DNA of 6,111 nucleotides, taken from Verrucomicrobiota bacterium. GTDB taxonomy: Bacteria > Verrucomicrobiota > Verrucomicrobiia > Limisphaerales > CAIQOK01. The notes under the pieces were generated by a model. That model ran no database searches. It saw only the letters and a list, made by a program, of their open reading frames with translations, and was not told the origin of the DNA. Positions 4,862 through 6,111 of the stretch are shown here, one piece after another. Every line of letters starts with the position of its first letter. The stretch's first letter is position 1. The position numbers and the translations under genes are program-made. Where the stretch lies: the NCBI GenBank assembly GCA_025363535.1, contig JANYDP010000459.1:1-6111 (forward strand), written 5' to 3'.

Positions 4862-5752
4862 TCACAATTTCTTCCCCGTCAACCGCTCGTAGGCTTCCAG
4901 ATATTTCGCGGAAGTTTTGGCGACGACGTCGGCGGGTAGCTGCGGGCCGGGCGGGGTTTTGTCCCACGCCAGCGTTTCGAGGTAGTCGCGGACGAATTGT
5001 TTGTCGAAGCTCGGCTGGCCTTTGCCGGGTGCGTATTGGTCGGCGGGCCAGAAGCGCGAGGAATCGGGCGTGAGCACTTCGTCAATGAGGATCAGCTTGC
5101 CCTCGAACAGGCCGAACTCGAATTTCGTGTCGGCGATGATGATGCCGTGTTGACGGGCGAAATCGCGTCCGGCTTTGTAGATCATCAGGCTCAAGTCGCG
5201 CGCCTGCGTGGCGAGGTCTTTGCCGACGATGTCGCACGCCTGCTCGAAGTTGATATTTTCGTCGTGGCCTTGTTCAGCCTTGGTGGATGGCGTGAAAATC
5301 GGTTCGGGCAGTTCGGAAGAATCCACGAGGCCGACGGGAAGTTTGATGCCGCAGACGGTCTGGGATTTCTTGTATTCCTTCAAACCGCTGCCGGAAAGAT
5401 AGCCGCGCACGATACATTCGATGGCAAGCGGCTTGGCCTTTTTCACGATCATTGAGCGCTTCGCCAATTTGTCGGCGAACGGTTGCAAATTTTTCGGCAA
5501 CGGATCATTCGCGCCAGCGAGCAGATGATTCGGCACGAGCGAGGAAAATTTCTCGAACCAGAAATGCGAGATTTGCGTGAGCACGGCGCCTTTGTGCGGA
5601 ATGCCGTTGGGCATGATGACGTCGAAGGCGGAGATGCGGTCGCTGGCGACGAGCAGGAAGCGGTCGCCGAGGTCAAAGACTTCGCGGACTTTGCCGGAGC
5701 GGACTTTGTTGATGCCAGGCAGATCGAGTTGGAGAACAGTATCGTTTGACAT
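4862..5752 (-). CDS. purC: Phosphoribosylaminoimidazole-succinocarboxamide synthase (SAICAR synthetase)
   Basis: 296 residues. Catalyses the ATP-dependent joining of aspartate to CAIR, giving SAICAR in purine biosynthesis, in the cytosol. The N-terminal nucleotide-binding lobe carries GKVREVFDLGDRFLLVASDR (20-39) and SAFDVIMPNGIPHKGAVLTQ (41-60). The two family signatures are intact: LAIECIVRGYLSGSG (109-123) and IIADTKFEFG (205-214). IDEVLTPDSSRFWPADQY (223-240) is the usual C-lobe motif. Length fits the long (about 290-300 residue) PurC form. I chose ATG 5752 over the in-frame start at 5788 because a promoter-like sequence occupies 5761-5788 and the MSNDT start fits the family. No other pur gene is nearby. 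Its last 22 codons are duplicated at 4240-4308, beyond a toxin-antitoxin pair, so its 3' end may have been replaced by an incoming segment. Confidence 0.97.
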   Translation of the reverse strand: MSNDTVLQLDLPGINKVRSGKVREVFDLGDRFLLVASDRISAFDVIMPNGIPHKGAVLTQISHFWFEKFSSLVPNHLLAGANDPLPKNLQPFADKLAKRSMIVKKAKPLAIECIVRGYLSGSGLKEYKKSQTVCGIKLPVGLVDSSELPEPIFTPSTKAEQGHDENINFEQACDIVGKDLATQARDLSLMIYKAGRDFARQHGIIIADTKFEFGLFEGKLILIDEVLTPDSSRFWPADQYAPGKGQPSFDKQFVRDYLETLAWDKTPPGPQLPADVVAKTSAKYLEAYERLTGKKL

Positions 5753-5760
5753 GGGCGCAA

Positions 5761-5788
5761 ATAATACGCACCGGGTTTCCGCTGCCAA
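5761..5788 (-). promoter_or_regulatory. Candidate sigma-70 promoter of purC, implying a leaderless or near-leaderless mRNA
   Basis: TTGGCA (5783-5788) and TATTAT (5761-5766) with a 16-bp spacer; each box matches consensus at five of six positions. Only 8 nt separate the -10 from the ATG at 5752, so transcription should begin at or within a few bases of the start codon. No Shine-Dalgarno exists in this gap, which agrees with leaderless initiation. Confidence 0.5.
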
Positions 5789-5791
5789 GCG
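5779..5791 (-). repeat. 13-bp direct repeat upstream of purC, partner at 4849-4861
   Basis: Second copy of CCGCTGCCAAGCG. It overlaps the candidate purC -35 box, so the repeat could also reflect copying of a promoter segment. The base pairs on either side differ between the two copies, so the match is exactly 13 bp. Confidence 0.4.
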
Positions 5792-5815
5792 CCAAGTGCT
5801 GGAATTGGGTGCGAA

Positions 5816-6111
5816 CTATTTGGCGTCGAAATTAAACTCGAGCTGCGTCCGTGAGCGGGTCTGGACGTTGTAGATTTCCATCTGCTCCAACTGCCACTCA
5901 CCATTGACCTTCTTGAATTTCTTGGTGTCGAATTCCTTGAGCAGATTGTTTTGCGGGTCGTAAGCTTCGGCGTGGAGAATGCCCCGGCTTTCATCGTCAA
6001 TCCAGGAAACCACACGGGAGTAGGCGTTGGTGGCGGGCTGGGGGTTGATGCTTTCGAGGACGCGGCACAGGCGGGTCTTGCGCAGCTCGCTCTTCAAAAG
6101 TTTTTGCTCCG
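5816..6111 (-). CDS. Outer membrane lipoprotein-sorting (LolA-like) protein, C-terminal part
   Basis: The frame is open to the right edge, so only the last 97 or so residues are seen and the true start lies outside. A TTG at 6097 is not a convincing start because coding continues upstream (EQKLLKSELRKTRLCRVLE). The visible part matches the end of the periplasmic 'outer membrane lipoprotein-sorting protein' family: ESINPQPATNAYSRVVSWID, then HAEAYDPQNNLLKEFDTKKF, then KVNGEWQLEQMEIYNVQTRSR and a final QLEFNFDAK. These repeated beta strands form the lipid-holding LolA/LolB half-barrel. Family members carry lipoproteins or other lipids across the periplasm, often beside RND-type exporters. The neighbouring genes do not show which applies here. 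It ends 63 nt before purC with no terminator visible. Confidence 0.82.
   Translation of the reverse strand, partial: EQKLLKSELRKTRLCRVLESINPQPATNAYSRVVSWIDDESRGILHAEAYDPQNNLLKEFDTKKFKKVNGEWQLEQMEIYNVQTRSRTQLEFNFDAK

Noticed and set aside
4997..5455. Plus-strand open frame opposite purC.
   Set aside because: Pure antisense shadow of a conserved enzyme gene.
5753..5788. N-terminal extension of PurC starting at 5788.
   Set aside because: The extension (MAAETRCVLFAP) has no counterpart in the family as I know it, and its codons coincide with the -35/-10 candidate promoter.

Overview
The window reads as a piece of a Verrucomicrobia-like chromosome, probably from the Pedosphaera/Limisphaerales side of the phylum. 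This is inference. It rests on a GC-rich background, mostly weak Shine-Dalgarno sites, a short Cys/Pro/Tyr-rich secreted protein, a DUF1573 protein, and a secreted protein whose tail resembles the Leu-Glu-Ser ... Ser-Trp ... Phe/Leu-Arg-Leu domains common in that group. No rRNA, tRNA, CRISPR array, transposase or integrase is visible.

Layout, left to right. Positions 1-222 (minus) hold the N-terminal part of a PF04185 phosphoesterase (phospholipase C/acid phosphatase family), cut by the window edge. Upstream of it on the same strand is a gamma-class carbonic anhydrase-like hexapeptide protein (272-826). An intrinsic terminator (863-893) separates these from a small exported protein (915-1289, minus). 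That gene diverges from a NAPE-PLD-like metallo-beta-lactamase-fold hydrolase (1388-2314, plus), the only plus-strand gene.

The second half is all minus strand. A DUF1573 protein (2436-3134) lies downstream of a Tat-exported, unusually AT-rich surface/secreted protein (3168-4140) whose frame is broken by an A8 homopolymer near its C-terminus. Next come a purC 3' fragment (4240-4320), a ParE-type toxin (4324-4632), its overlapping antitoxin (4617-4802), an intact purC (4862-5752) with a candidate promoter so close to the start that its mRNA may be leaderless, and the C-terminal part of an outer-membrane lipoprotein-sorting (LolA-like) protein (5816-6111, cut by the edge).

The most interesting structure is the toxin-antitoxin pair. 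It is bracketed by two direct copies of the last 22 codons plus stop of purC, 622 bp apart without indels. The two copies encode identical peptides but differ at 8 nucleotides, all synonymous. This looks like a very small element that entered the 3' end of purC and brought a replacement gene tail, leaving the displaced tail directly behind the toxin gene. The second point of interest is the A8 tract: with seven A instead of eight, the surface protein ends in a family-typical tail and its stop falls 33 nt before the DUF1573 start, giving a tidy two-gene operon. The remaining genes are ordinary housekeeping or envelope genes.
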